This document shows positions 16,404 to 24,630 of a stretch of DNA of 64,000 nucleotides, one piece after another. Both the position numbers and the translations under genes were made by a program. The stretch spans positions 62,001 through 126,000 of the forward strand of contig JBGSKO010000151.1 of the NCBI GenBank assembly GCA_041741155.1, written 5' to 3'. This DNA is from M3007 sp041741155. GTDB lineage: Bacteria; Bacteroidota; Bacteroidia; Chitinophagales; Saprospiraceae. The notes beneath the pieces were generated by a model that searched no databases, was not told the origin of the DNA, and saw only the letters and a list, made by a program, of their open reading frames with translations. Each line of letters opens with the position of its first letter. The first letter of the stretch is position 1.

Positions 16404-17801
16404 TTAAAATTCCGTTCCGAACGCAAAGTTCGGCTTCCGTTCTGTCCAGCGCCCCCGCGTAAAATCGGGGAATGCCTGCGGGCTGCTGCCTGTAGCTATG
16501 GATGCTTCGCTGAGCGGGGTGATAGCCAGCCAGGTAGCCGCATCATACACGTCCATTTGTGGAGCGATGTTCTGCTTTACCGATTCCACAAAGTGGTGAA
16601 ATACAAAAAAATCCATGCCGCCATGGCCGGCTGTTTGCGCATCGTTGCCGTAGCGCTGCCAGAGGGGATGGTCGTATTTGTCCAGCCAGGGTTTGGCCTC
16701 TTCCCAGGTATGCGCTTTGGTCTGGCCTTCGAGTAGCAGGCTTTTATTCACATCCATCCAGATCCCTTTGGTGCCCTGTACCCGGAACCCCAGCGAATAG
16801 GGGCGGGGCAGACCGGTGTCGTGTGAGAGCAGCATGGTTTCACCATTGGAAGTTTTTATGACTGTGGTAACCACGTCGCCGAGGTTGAACTGTACGGCGG
16901 CATTGGGGTGATCGGGGCCGCCCTTGGGATGGTTCGCGACGTACTCGTGGAGTCCGCGCGCCTTTGTAGACGTAGCGGTGAGGTACAGGAACCGATTACC
17001 ACGGTTGATATTTGCCATCATCGCTACCGGGCCGATGCCGTGGGTGGGATACAGGTCGCCGTTGCGGTGTACGGAATGTTTGGTGCGCCACTTGGCCTCG
17101 GAAAAACCTTTTTCGCCAAATTCGACGCCGGAGTTGTAGGGTGTGACGCCATCGTTGAACTTGACTCCGCGCAGATCATGCTGGTATCCGCCCTCCAGGT
17201 GCATGATTTCGCCAAACAGGCCCTCGCGTACCATCTGCAACACAGCCATTACGTCGCGGCGATAGCACACATTTTCGAGAAACATCAGGTGCGTGCCGGT
17301 TGCTTCGTGCGTGTTCACCAACTGCCAGCACTCATCCAGCGAAAAACCGCCGCATACTTCCGTACCGACGTACTTGCCGGCCTGCATGGCAGCTACACAT
17401 TGCTGGGTGTGCCATTCCCAAGGCGAGGAGATCACTACGGCATCAACCTTTTTATCTTCGAGCAAGCGGAGGTAGTCGCGGTCGCCCTGGTCGTACACCG
17501 TTGGTTTCGGCTTGCCGCTTTTTTCAATCATCTTCAAGGTGTCGGCTACCATCCGGGCATCGGGGTCGGCAATGGCGACTACTACACAGTCGTCGCGGCG
17601 CAGCGCCAAATCTACATGGTCTTGGCCGCGCAATCCCACACCAATGAACCCCAGATTGATCTTCGTGCGCAGCGGGCTACCCGCTCGACGGTGCTCCTGC
17701 ACGGCAGTGTGGGACGTGGCGTTTGTCAACGTGGGTACGCCAAGCGCAGCGCCGGCAAGTGCGGTTTTTTGGAGAAACGAGCGGCGGTCAAGTTTGGCCA
17801 T
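16404..17801 (-). CDS. Tat-exported Gfo/Idh/MocA protein, GH109-like glycosidase
   Basis: The 465-residue protein begins with a twin-arginine signal (DRRSFLQKT, then ALAGAALGVPTL), so it should be exported folded with its cofactor. A Rossmann NAD-binding domain follows (INLGFIGVGLRGQDHV, about 48-63). Conserved segments WEWHTQQCVAAMQAGKYVG and GDLYPTHGIGPVAMMANINRG closely resemble GH109, which cleaves alpha-N-acetylgalactosaminides by an NAD-dependent redox mechanism. The family link is fairly secure; the GalNAc specificity is inferred. It converges with the small T9SS gene, and a weak hairpin lies between (16356-16383). Confidence 0.85.
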   Translation of the reverse strand: MAKLDRRSFLQKTALAGAALGVPTLTNATSHTAVQEHRRAGSPLRTKINLGFIGVGLRGQDHVDLALRRDDCVVVAIADPDARMVADTLKMIEKSGKPKPTVYDQGDRDYLRLLEDKKVDAVVISSPWEWHTQQCVAAMQAGKYVGTEVCGGFSLDECWQLVNTHEATGTHLMFLENVCYRRDVMAVLQMVREGLFGEIMHLEGGYQHDLRGVKFNDGVTPYNSGVEFGEKGFSEAKWRTKHSVHRNGDLYPTHGIGPVAMMANINRGNRFLYLTATSTKARGLHEYVANHPKGGPDHPNAAVQFNLGDVVTTVIKTSNGETMLLSHDTGLPRPYSLGFRVQGTKGIWMDVNKSLLLEGQTKAHTWEEAKPWLDKYDHPLWQRYGNDAQTAGHGGMDFFVFHHFVESVKQNIAPQMDVYDAATWLAITPLSEASIATGSSPQAFPDFTRGRWTERKPNFAFGTEF

Positions 17802-17985
17802 CTGTATTTTTTTTGGGGCTAATGTCGGAAATTCATTGGGGAGATGTGGCGTAATTTCACCCCGAAGACAAAGAATTGTTTGACCGTTGAGATGCGGAAA
17901 CGCAGCGGAGTTTTTAGGAGGTGGAAACCGGCGGTTTTACCTGTGGTGAATTCCCGATATTCGCCCTCCAAAACACGCGTATCCC

Positions 17986-18615
17986 ATGTCCGACATAAAA
18001 AATATCATTTTCGATTTTGGCAACGTCTTGTTCGATCTCGACCTCGATGCCACCAACCGCGAAATGCAGCGCCTGCTCGGCAGTCGTTACGCTGCTGCCC
18101 GGGAAAAACTCCTGGCCTTTGATGTTTTTCGCCTGTACGAGATTGGTGGATTGTCCACAACAGAATTTGTAGATGCGCTCTGCCAGGCCGTGGAGCCGGC
18201 CTTGAGTGCAGAGCAGGTAGTGGGCGCCTGGAACTCCATTTTTATCGGTATGCCGCGCGAACGCTTCGATATGCTGCTCCAGTTGCGGCAGCGGTACAGT
18301 GTTTTTCTGCTCAGCAATATCAACGATATGCACGCAGGCTGGGTTGATGACTACATGACGCGCACGCACAACCTGCCTGATTTTCAGTCCCGCTTCTTCG
18401 ATGGGGTGTATTACTCCCACTTGATTCGTCTGCGGAAACCCGACCGCGATATCTACGAATATGTGTTGGCCGATGCTGAACTGCTGCCGGGGCAAACAAT
18501 TTTCATTGACGACCTGGAGCCCAACGTGGAGGCGGCTCGCGCAGTAGGCATCACCGGTATTTTGAAAACACCCGATGTGGACATCATGGCCCTGATGCAG
18601 AAATATTTGGATTAG
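17986..18615 (+). CDS. HAD-superfamily hydrolase, subfamily IA
   Basis: The 209-residue protein has the HAD motifs in order: FDFGNVLFDLD (nucleophile Asp near residue 10), LLSNIND (motif II, about 106-112), RKPDRDIYEYVL (motif III Lys, about 148) and FIDDLEPNVEAARAVGI (motif IV). The first motif is DFGNVL rather than DxDGT, as in YihX-like phosphatases. A helical cap lies between motifs I and II. The substrate, probably a sugar phosphate, is not known. Its 3' end overlaps the convergent YwqG gene by 4 nt. Confidence 0.88.
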   Translation: MSDIKNIIFDFGNVLFDLDLDATNREMQRLLGSRYAAAREKLLAFDVFRLYEIGGLSTTEFVDALCQAVEPALSAEQVVGAWNSIFIGMPRERFDMLLQLRQRYSVFLLSNINDMHAGWVDDYMTRTHNLPDFQSRFFDGVYYSHLIRLRKPDRDIYEYVLADAELLPGQTIFIDDLEPNVEAARAVGITGILKTPDVDIMALMQKYLD

Positions 18616-19394
18616 AGACAATCCCAGTCAAACAGCACCCGGCTGAAATCCCGCGCAATCAGGTCTTTTTCCCGAATAAAAAAATGCCCTACGCCCATGT
18701 CACCCCACATGAGGTCCATGCCTTCGTCGGAGTCAAGCTGGAAAAGCAGCAACATGGGATCATCGGCACGGCGCGGATCATCCTGGGTGAAATACGCATA
18801 TCCACCCACCTTGTGCCCCTGGCTGCGTACGGCCCGCCCAAAGGCATCCTGCAAATCCCATTCTTGCTCGCCAAACTGCTGAAAAAATCCGGTGCCAAAG
18901 ATTTGCCAAAACTGGTAGTCTGTAGCCGGCGCGACTTCCTCCGCCAGTTCAAACGTCAGCGGATGCGACACCTCCGGATGGTGGGGCAGTAGGTCGTAAT
19001 CGTCGCGTAAGGGAAATTGCGTTTGCAAGGCAGACTCGTCTTGTGCCGGTTCCGGGAAAAACAGCACCCGAAACGAGTCGGGATTTTCCCCGTCGTCAAA
19101 GTCCATCCCGTACAGGTCGTCGTCATGGATGTAAAACTGGAGGATGCCCCGGTCCGGAAACGGATCCAGACGCGGCATATCGGCGAAATTCAGTTGGGCC
19201 AGAAAGACCAATGCCTGTCCGTCCGGCGTAGTCGGATATGCTGTGCCTTTGGGTAAATACGGAGATCCACCCACTTTGCTTTCCCGGGAAGTGGTAGCGC
19301 GAGCAGGTTGGGCAGTAATGCGGATATAGGGCTTGCGGGTAGCAAGCAGTTGGTCGCGGTAGGGTTCAAGTGCCGGCGGAAGGTTCAGTTGCAT
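18612..19394 (-). CDS. YwqG-family (DUF1963) protein
   Basis: The 260-residue protein matches DUF1963/YwqG: KVGGSPYLPKGTAYP (about 41-55), LVFLAQLNFADMP (about 62-74), GILQFYIHDDDLYGMDF and a C-terminal LLFQLDSDEGMDLMWGDMG. Members are cytosolic and of unknown function, often near immunity or stress genes in other bacteria; nothing like that lies here. The stop overlaps that of the HAD gene on the other strand. Confidence 0.88.
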   Translation of the reverse strand: MQLNLPPALEPYRDQLLATRKPYIRITAQPARATTSRESKVGGSPYLPKGTAYPTTPDGQALVFLAQLNFADMPRLDPFPDRGILQFYIHDDDLYGMDFDDGENPDSFRVLFFPEPAQDESALQTQFPLRDDYDLLPHHPEVSHPLTFELAEEVAPATDYQFWQIFGTGFFQQFGEQEWDLQDAFGRAVRSQGHKVGGYAYFTQDDPRRADDPMLLLFQLDSDEGMDLMWGDMGVGHFFIREKDLIARDFSRVLFDWDCL

Positions 19395-19502
19395 AATTAT
19401 TCATTATTGATCATTCACTTGATATGTAATGGTACGGACAGTCGGTACATAGTCGCACCCTTATACTTGCGGCGATTTTTCAATTTAAAATAGGTACTAA
19501 AC

Positions 19503-19889
19503 ATGAAACTGTCCCTGTCCCTCGTCTTACGCCTTGTAGTAGCAATCATTTTACTGCAAACACTCTATTTCAAATTTTCCGGTGCGCCGGAAAGCGTCTA
19601 CATTTTTCAAACACTCGGTGTCGAGCCTTGGGGGCGGATTGCTGCCGGCGTTGCTGAGTTAGTGGTGGCAATCCTGCTGTTGTGGCCGCGTACGGTCGGC
19701 TTGGGTGCTATTGGTGCACTCGGGGTAATCAGCGGGGCCATTGGGGCGCATCTGACCAAACTCGGCATTGAGGTTCAGGGCGATGGCGGCACGCTTTTTT
19801 GGTTGGCTGTTATTGTATTTGTTGGCAGCGCAGCATTGGTTTGGTTACACCGTAAAGACATTCCGATCATTGGCAAAAGGTTTTCATAA
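19503..19889 (+). CDS. DoxX-family membrane protein
   Basis: This 128-residue integral membrane protein has four predicted helices (about 6-20, 45-60, 65-85 and 97-115). LRLVVAIILLQTLYFKFSGAPE at the start and GVAELVVAILLLWPRT are DoxX-like. The family is linked to quinone or redox functions in the membrane without a firm biochemical role. A TATACTTG element at 19462-19469 could be its -7 promoter box. Only 36 nt separate it from the convergent HEAT-cyclophilin gene. Confidence 0.8.
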   Translation: MKLSLSLVLRLVVAIILLQTLYFKFSGAPESVYIFQTLGVEPWGRIAAGVAELVVAILLLWPRTVGLGAIGALGVISGAIGAHLTKLGIEVQGDGGTLFWLAVIVFVGSAALVWLHRKDIPIIGKRFS

Positions 19890-19925
19890 AACAGTACCAA
19901 GGACGGAAACTCCGAAAATAACGGA

Positions 19926-21956
19926 TTACTGAATGATCACTTTTTGAATGGTATCCCCCACTTGAAGTTTATGCACCACATCCATACCCTGGGCAACTTT
20001 TCCAAAAATGGTGTAGCGCCCGTCGAGGTGCGGCGTAGGCGAGTGGGTGATAAAAAATTGGGTGCCTTCGGTGTCTGGTCCGGCGGAGGCCATGCCGAGG
20101 TAGCCTTCGTCGTCGTACCAGGCCATTCCGATTTCGGTGCGGATGGAATATTCGAGTGCGCCGTACCCATCGCCCCGCGGGCAACCGCCCTGCGCCACAA
20201 AGTTAGGCACCACCCGATGGAAGGCTTTGCCGTCCAAAAAGCCTTTTTTAGCCATATCGAGGAAATTGACGACCGACCCCGGCGCCCAGGCCGGGTACAA
20301 TTGCAGGCTGATATTTCCCTTGGCTGTTTGTAGCACGACACGAGTAGCCTGGTTTGTCGTTGCAAGTAATTTCCAATCTATGGGGTGGTTATATGGTGGT
20401 TTCCGGAGTGCCGGTTCAGGTTTCCCTTCGAGGCACGCGATGGATTTTTCCAGAGCAATGTACGCCTCGTAATCGCGCGGAACCTGAAGGCGCTGGAGCG
20501 TATTGCGCAGCCCGGCGATCTGGCTGGAATCAACGAAGGTATTGAACTGGAGCGCCGGAGCACAAAAGCCCTCCGCAGCGGCAGCCACCATACCCGGGTC
20601 GCCGGAAGCTGTTGCTTCCAACAAATATTCAAACAAGTCGCGGCGCACATTTCGGCCGTTTTCCCCAAATACGCGGTAGAACTCAGGGTTTTTACAAATA
20701 GTTGCGATCGCCTCCGCGGCGGCGCTTTTTACGATTGGACTGGGATCGTTGTAGCCCTTGTCGTGTATCCATTTGAACTGCCAGCCAAACTCCGTCAGCG
20801 CGTTCAGGCAGGCTGCCCGCTCGTAGGGGTTTGTGGCTTTCAGGAAAAAATCGCGCAGGCGGTAGTTGATATACTCCTTTTTTTCCGGTTGCCCGAAGGC
20901 TGGAATCCACTTGTAGGAGGCCCGGTAGAGCGCGATCCGCGTGAGCCATGGCAGGTCGGGGTTGTCGCGGGCAATACGCCAGTAGTAGTCGCCATCCTGT
21001 ACCTGGCCGTTGGCTATAAAAAACTCGGCGGCGGTACGCGATACATGTGCATTGTTGTCCTGCACAAATGGCGACACCAGCGCGCGCACCGTATCGTAGT
21101 CGAACTTGGCCATTGCCTGAATCAGGTTGCACTTTACGCGCCAGTCCTGTTCGGTTTTGATCACTTTGGAAAGTATGGCAAACGCAGGTTTGGTTTTGGA
21201 TTTGCCCAAAGCCTTGGCAATCGCCATGCGAATATCCGGGTCGGCAGCGCGCACGAACGCGGCGGCCAGTTGCACGGCCTGGGTACTATCGGGCGCCACC
21301 TCCGGCGTTCGGGCCAGGTAGTGCGCAGCTATGAGCCGTGCGGTGCCTGGGATGCGTTCGTTGGCTACATAGCTGACCATACGTTCGGTGCCGGCTTTGT
21401 CGGTCATATTGCGCAGGGCGTAGCGGTAAATAGCCCGACACTGGCCCTCAAGAAGCAGGGTGTCGGTGGGAAAGAACGTGCTGACGGAGGCGATATGCGC
21501 CAGGTTGACCGGGCCGCCACATTTGCCGATAGCCTCCAGCACGATAGCATTGAACCGCTGATGCTGAGAGAGCGAGTCGTCTTGCCGAAAGGCATTCAGC
21601 AAAGGCAGTTCTGCGCGAGCCGATCCGATCTGCCCCAAGGCAAATGCCGCGACAATGCGGATTTCTTCCAGCGTATCCTGCAACAGGGGCACCAGTGGCT
21701 CCACAGCATTGGAGTCGCGCACCGAAGCGAAAGCCAGGGCGGCGACATAGCGCATGGTGGCACTCGAGTGGTTCAGGTACGCCAGCAAACTGTCGGTCTT
21801 GCCCGCGTCGCGCAGGTTGTACAGGTGCTGTACCTGTTTGTTGCTCAGGTCGAGGTTGATGATTTGGTTGGCCGGGCGCTGTCCGTCGGGCGGTACGCAG
21901 GCAAACAGCCCGATGAGGATGAACAAGGCAAGGGGCAAAATGTATTGGCAGCGCAT
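19926..21956 (-). CDS. HEAT-repeat lipoprotein fused to a cyclophilin-type peptidyl-prolyl isomerase
   Basis: The 676-residue protein starts with a lipoprotein signal (LFILIGLFAC, Cys about 20). Residues about 45-470 form HEAT-like helical repeats (for example MRYVAALAFASVRDSNAVEP and IRIVAAFALGQIGSARAELP). The last ~165 residues are a cyclophilin domain: VVNFLDMAKKGFLDGKAFHRVVPNFVAQGGCPRGDG, FITHSPTPHLDGRYTIFGKVAQGMDVVHKL. The FHR...QGG pattern keeps the main catalytic residues. It probably folds or holds exported proteins at the periplasmic face. The start at 21956 is chosen for the lipobox and a TACTTTTG element just upstream. Confidence 0.88.
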   Translation of the reverse strand: MRCQYILPLALFILIGLFACVPPDGQRPANQIINLDLSNKQVQHLYNLRDAGKTDSLLAYLNHSSATMRYVAALAFASVRDSNAVEPLVPLLQDTLEEIRIVAAFALGQIGSARAELPLLNAFRQDDSLSQHQRFNAIVLEAIGKCGGPVNLAHIASVSTFFPTDTLLLEGQCRAIYRYALRNMTDKAGTERMVSYVANERIPGTARLIAAHYLARTPEVAPDSTQAVQLAAAFVRAADPDIRMAIAKALGKSKTKPAFAILSKVIKTEQDWRVKCNLIQAMAKFDYDTVRALVSPFVQDNNAHVSRTAAEFFIANGQVQDGDYYWRIARDNPDLPWLTRIALYRASYKWIPAFGQPEKKEYINYRLRDFFLKATNPYERAACLNALTEFGWQFKWIHDKGYNDPSPIVKSAAAEAIATICKNPEFYRVFGENGRNVRRDLFEYLLEATASGDPGMVAAAAEGFCAPALQFNTFVDSSQIAGLRNTLQRLQVPRDYEAYIALEKSIACLEGKPEPALRKPPYNHPIDWKLLATTNQATRVVLQTAKGNISLQLYPAWAPGSVVNFLDMAKKGFLDGKAFHRVVPNFVAQGGCPRGDGYGALEYSIRTEIGMAWYDDEGYLGMASAGPDTEGTQFFITHSPTPHLDGRYTIFGKVAQGMDVVHKLQVGDTIQKVIIQ

Positions 21957-21972
21957 ATCAGCAGTTTTCCGG

Positions 21973-21980
21973 CAAAAGTA
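21973..21980 (-). promoter_or_regulatory. -7 element before the HEAT-cyclophilin gene
   Basis: The minus strand reads TACTTTTG, an exact TAnnTTTG, 16 nt before the ATG at 21956. A TTTG lies upstream with a spacing of only about 15 nt, shorter than standard. Confidence 0.45.
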
Positions 21981-22011
21981 ATAAGGTCCGGCGACAAACC
22001 AGGCTTCTACC

Positions 22012-24585
22012 TCACCGCCGATCCACCGCACCACTTCCCACGATATTCCCGAAAAACACCGCATTTGCAAACAACCGGTCTGTTCCGTACCAGAATCCCC
22101 GGAAAGTGGGAGCGCCCGAAAAACAGATAATTCGCCCACTGCCCACACCGCTCACTACTGCCGCCGCCGCACCCGATGCCAGTTTTCGATGCCGCTCGTG
22201 CAGGTAGCCGGCCAGCAGCGGACTGGCGCCAAACACCGCCGGTGTAGCGTACGGGTTGTTCGCAATTTCCACAAAAATGGTATCGCTCTGAAACATCGGC
22301 AGGCGCGGGCGCGTGTACCCGTAGCATAGCGGATGGGTCAGGTCCAGTTCGGCCTCGAAAATAGCGCCGGGCATACTCAGCGCACGGCGATCTTCCTCCA
22401 AACTGCCGTAGGGCCGCCGCCCGCCGGTTGGTTCCGAAGGCGTATTGCGGAATTCTACCCCCACCAGGCTCGCACTTTTTAACCAGCGCAGGGCGGCCCC
22501 CGAAGTTACCACGGTGCCGCCGGCTGTTACAAACTGCCGCAGTTTGTCGGCAGATAAACGGCTGAAGTTGCCGTTGGCCAAAACCACGGTGTTGTACCTA
22601 GACAAGTCAAGGTTGGCGAAACGCTCCGCATCAAGCAGCAGCGGCGCAAGGCCGTAGCGGGTATCGAGCAGGTGCCATGCCTCGCCGGTTTCGGCAGTGC
22701 CGGCCCCGCGGCCGGTTACCACGACCACCTTGGGTGCGCGGAGGGTGATAAAATTATTGCTGCCCAAGTCTGGTCCTTCGGGCGTGAGGCCGTTGGTCAG
22801 CAGGTGTACCCGCACATCCTGTGCGCCGCTTTGCACCATTCTGGTGTGTATGGCTGCGGCATCCAGTGCCTGCCGCTCCACCGGGATGATGAGGCTACCG
22901 GCGGCATAGTCGCGTCCCTCGGCGCGGAACGGTTTGGCCGCTACTTGCACGCGTACATTGGCTAAGTGCAGCGCTTGCAGCAAGCGCGGCAGGTCGTATC
23001 CTTCGCTTTCCACAACAAATGCGTAGGTGTCGGCGCGCGGGCTGGGTATGGGCGGTGTGTTCCAGATCGGGAGTTCCGCCAAGGCAGGTCCCTGCCAGCG
23101 CGGCTGGTACGTGCGGCGGTCGGCCACGGCCCAGTGCAGCCCGAAGGCATCGGGTAGCGTCCAGGCGGAAATATCGTAGAAAATGCTGTCGGGAAACTCC
23201 GTGCGTCGTTCAAAAATGGATTTGACGAGGCGGTAGTTCGGCTGGTCGGCAGGCACCACCCAGGCGTTGTTTTTTACAAACAACTGTTCGCCGAGACGCA
23301 CATCCTCTGCCAGCGGATGTACCCGTATGCGGTGGCGCAGGAGGATTTTCAGAAACTCCCGGGTGGGCCGTCCGTGCAGGCTGTCGCCAAACAGGTAGGC
23401 GCGGGCCTCGTCTTGCCGGGCCTCGTCGAGGGCTGTTTTGAAAAAATCCCGCAGGTAGGCATTCAGATCGCCGCGCATCTCGGTGAGAGCCTGCATGGTG
23501 GAAAGGGACGTCAGTACCTGGTTTCGGATGGAATAGGGAAATGTGAGCAGTCCATTGTCGGTCTCCTGGGCACTGCCCCGGCTGCTGGCTTGCTCGAAAA
23601 GGATACCGACGCAGCCGTTTCCGTCGGGGTATGTGGAGCCTTTTCCGTAGTAGAAATCGTCGTAGTTCTCCCCGGAGAAGAACAATACTTTTTGCTCGGA
23701 AAGCAGGCGGGCATGGTATTCCCCGATGCGGGCAGTCAGTTCCTGGTTGCGGGCCGGCGTGATGGGGTGCACGCGGGAGGGCACGCCGGGCTGGAAAAAA
23801 AATGTGGAATTACTGCCCATTTCGTGGTGGTCGGTCAGTACGTTGGGCAGCCATTCCTGAAAAATACCCACGCGCCCGACGGATTCCGGTTGTTGCGCCA
23901 CGAGCCAGTCGCGGTTAAGGTCAAACCAGTAATGGTTGGTGCGGCCGCTGGGCCAGGGTTCGTTGAACTCGTCGTGTGCCGGGTCGGGCAGGAGCGATTG
24001 GCTGCGGCGGCTGTTCACCCACGAAGAAAAACGCTGGAGGCCGTCGGGATTGAAGCAGGGGTCGAGCAGGACGACGGTGTTTTTCAAAAAACGCTCCACT
24101 TCGGGTGTTTGCGCGGCAGCCAGGTAGTAGGCTACGAGCAGCGCGGCGTTGCTGCCGCTGGCTTCGTTGCCGTGAATCGAGTAGCCCATGTAGGCCACAG
24201 CGGGATATGCCGCCGGATCGAGACCGGCACTCACTGCCGGGTCGGCAAGGCGGCGGCGCTGCCGGCGGATATCATCCAGACGCACATGGTTTTCCGGTGC
24301 AGTAACGGTGAGGCAAAGCATTGGCCGGTGCTCGTGGCTGCGGCCATATTCCTGTAAGGTGATGCGGTCGCTGACGCGGTCGAGTTCACGCATATATCCC
24401 ACCAACTGGTCGTGCGAGACGTGCCACGCGCCAACCTCATAGCCGAGATACTGCGCAGGCGTGGGTATGGCGGGGTTGTATGGAACGGCGGGGAGGTAGT
24501 ACTCCCGGCTTATGGGCTGTTGACCGTTAGCCGTTGGCAGAGCCGATACAGCGAGGAGCAGTATTGGAAAAATCAAGCGCAGCAT
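22012..24585 (-). CDS. M14-family zinc carboxypeptidase, exported
   Basis: The 857-residue protein has a signal peptide (LRLIFPILLLAVSALPTANG) and an M14 catalytic domain over about residues 45-360. The zinc motif HxxE is HGNE at 138-141 in GYSIHGNEASGSN, with a later VLTDHHEMGSNSTFFF region that supplies the distal zinc His. PCFNPDGLQRFSSWVN is the conserved Asn-Pro-Asp segment. The C-terminal half (about 390-857) resembles the extra domain of large Bacteroidota M14 peptidases, with a glutamine-amidotransferase-like stretch near KVVVVTGRGAG. It has no T9SS sorting tail, so it is probably periplasmic. It lies 55 nt upstream of the HEAT-cyclophilin gene on the same strand. Confidence 0.9.
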   Translation of the reverse strand: MLRLIFPILLLAVSALPTANGQQPISREYYLPAVPYNPAIPTPAQYLGYEVGAWHVSHDQLVGYMRELDRVSDRITLQEYGRSHEHRPMLCLTVTAPENHVRLDDIRRQRRRLADPAVSAGLDPAAYPAVAYMGYSIHGNEASGSNAALLVAYYLAAAQTPEVERFLKNTVVLLDPCFNPDGLQRFSSWVNSRRSQSLLPDPAHDEFNEPWPSGRTNHYWFDLNRDWLVAQQPESVGRVGIFQEWLPNVLTDHHEMGSNSTFFFQPGVPSRVHPITPARNQELTARIGEYHARLLSEQKVLFFSGENYDDFYYGKGSTYPDGNGCVGILFEQASSRGSAQETDNGLLTFPYSIRNQVLTSLSTMQALTEMRGDLNAYLRDFFKTALDEARQDEARAYLFGDSLHGRPTREFLKILLRHRIRVHPLAEDVRLGEQLFVKNNAWVVPADQPNYRLVKSIFERRTEFPDSIFYDISAWTLPDAFGLHWAVADRRTYQPRWQGPALAELPIWNTPPIPSPRADTYAFVVESEGYDLPRLLQALHLANVRVQVAAKPFRAEGRDYAAGSLIIPVERQALDAAAIHTRMVQSGAQDVRVHLLTNGLTPEGPDLGSNNFITLRAPKVVVVTGRGAGTAETGEAWHLLDTRYGLAPLLLDAERFANLDLSRYNTVVLANGNFSRLSADKLRQFVTAGGTVVTSGAALRWLKSASLVGVEFRNTPSEPTGGRRPYGSLEEDRRALSMPGAIFEAELDLTHPLCYGYTRPRLPMFQSDTIFVEIANNPYATPAVFGASPLLAGYLHERHRKLASGAAAAVVSGVGSGRIICFSGAPTFRGFWYGTDRLFANAVFFGNIVGSGAVDRR

Positions 24586-24630
24586 GGTTGGTAATTTTGG
24601 GCGGGAAAGTACGGGTAATTGGCAAATGCG

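Noticed and set aside
20385..22130. 581-codon open frame antisense to the HEAT-cyclophilin gene
   Set aside because: A GC-rich shadow frame; the opposite strand encodes recognised domains and this frame has none.
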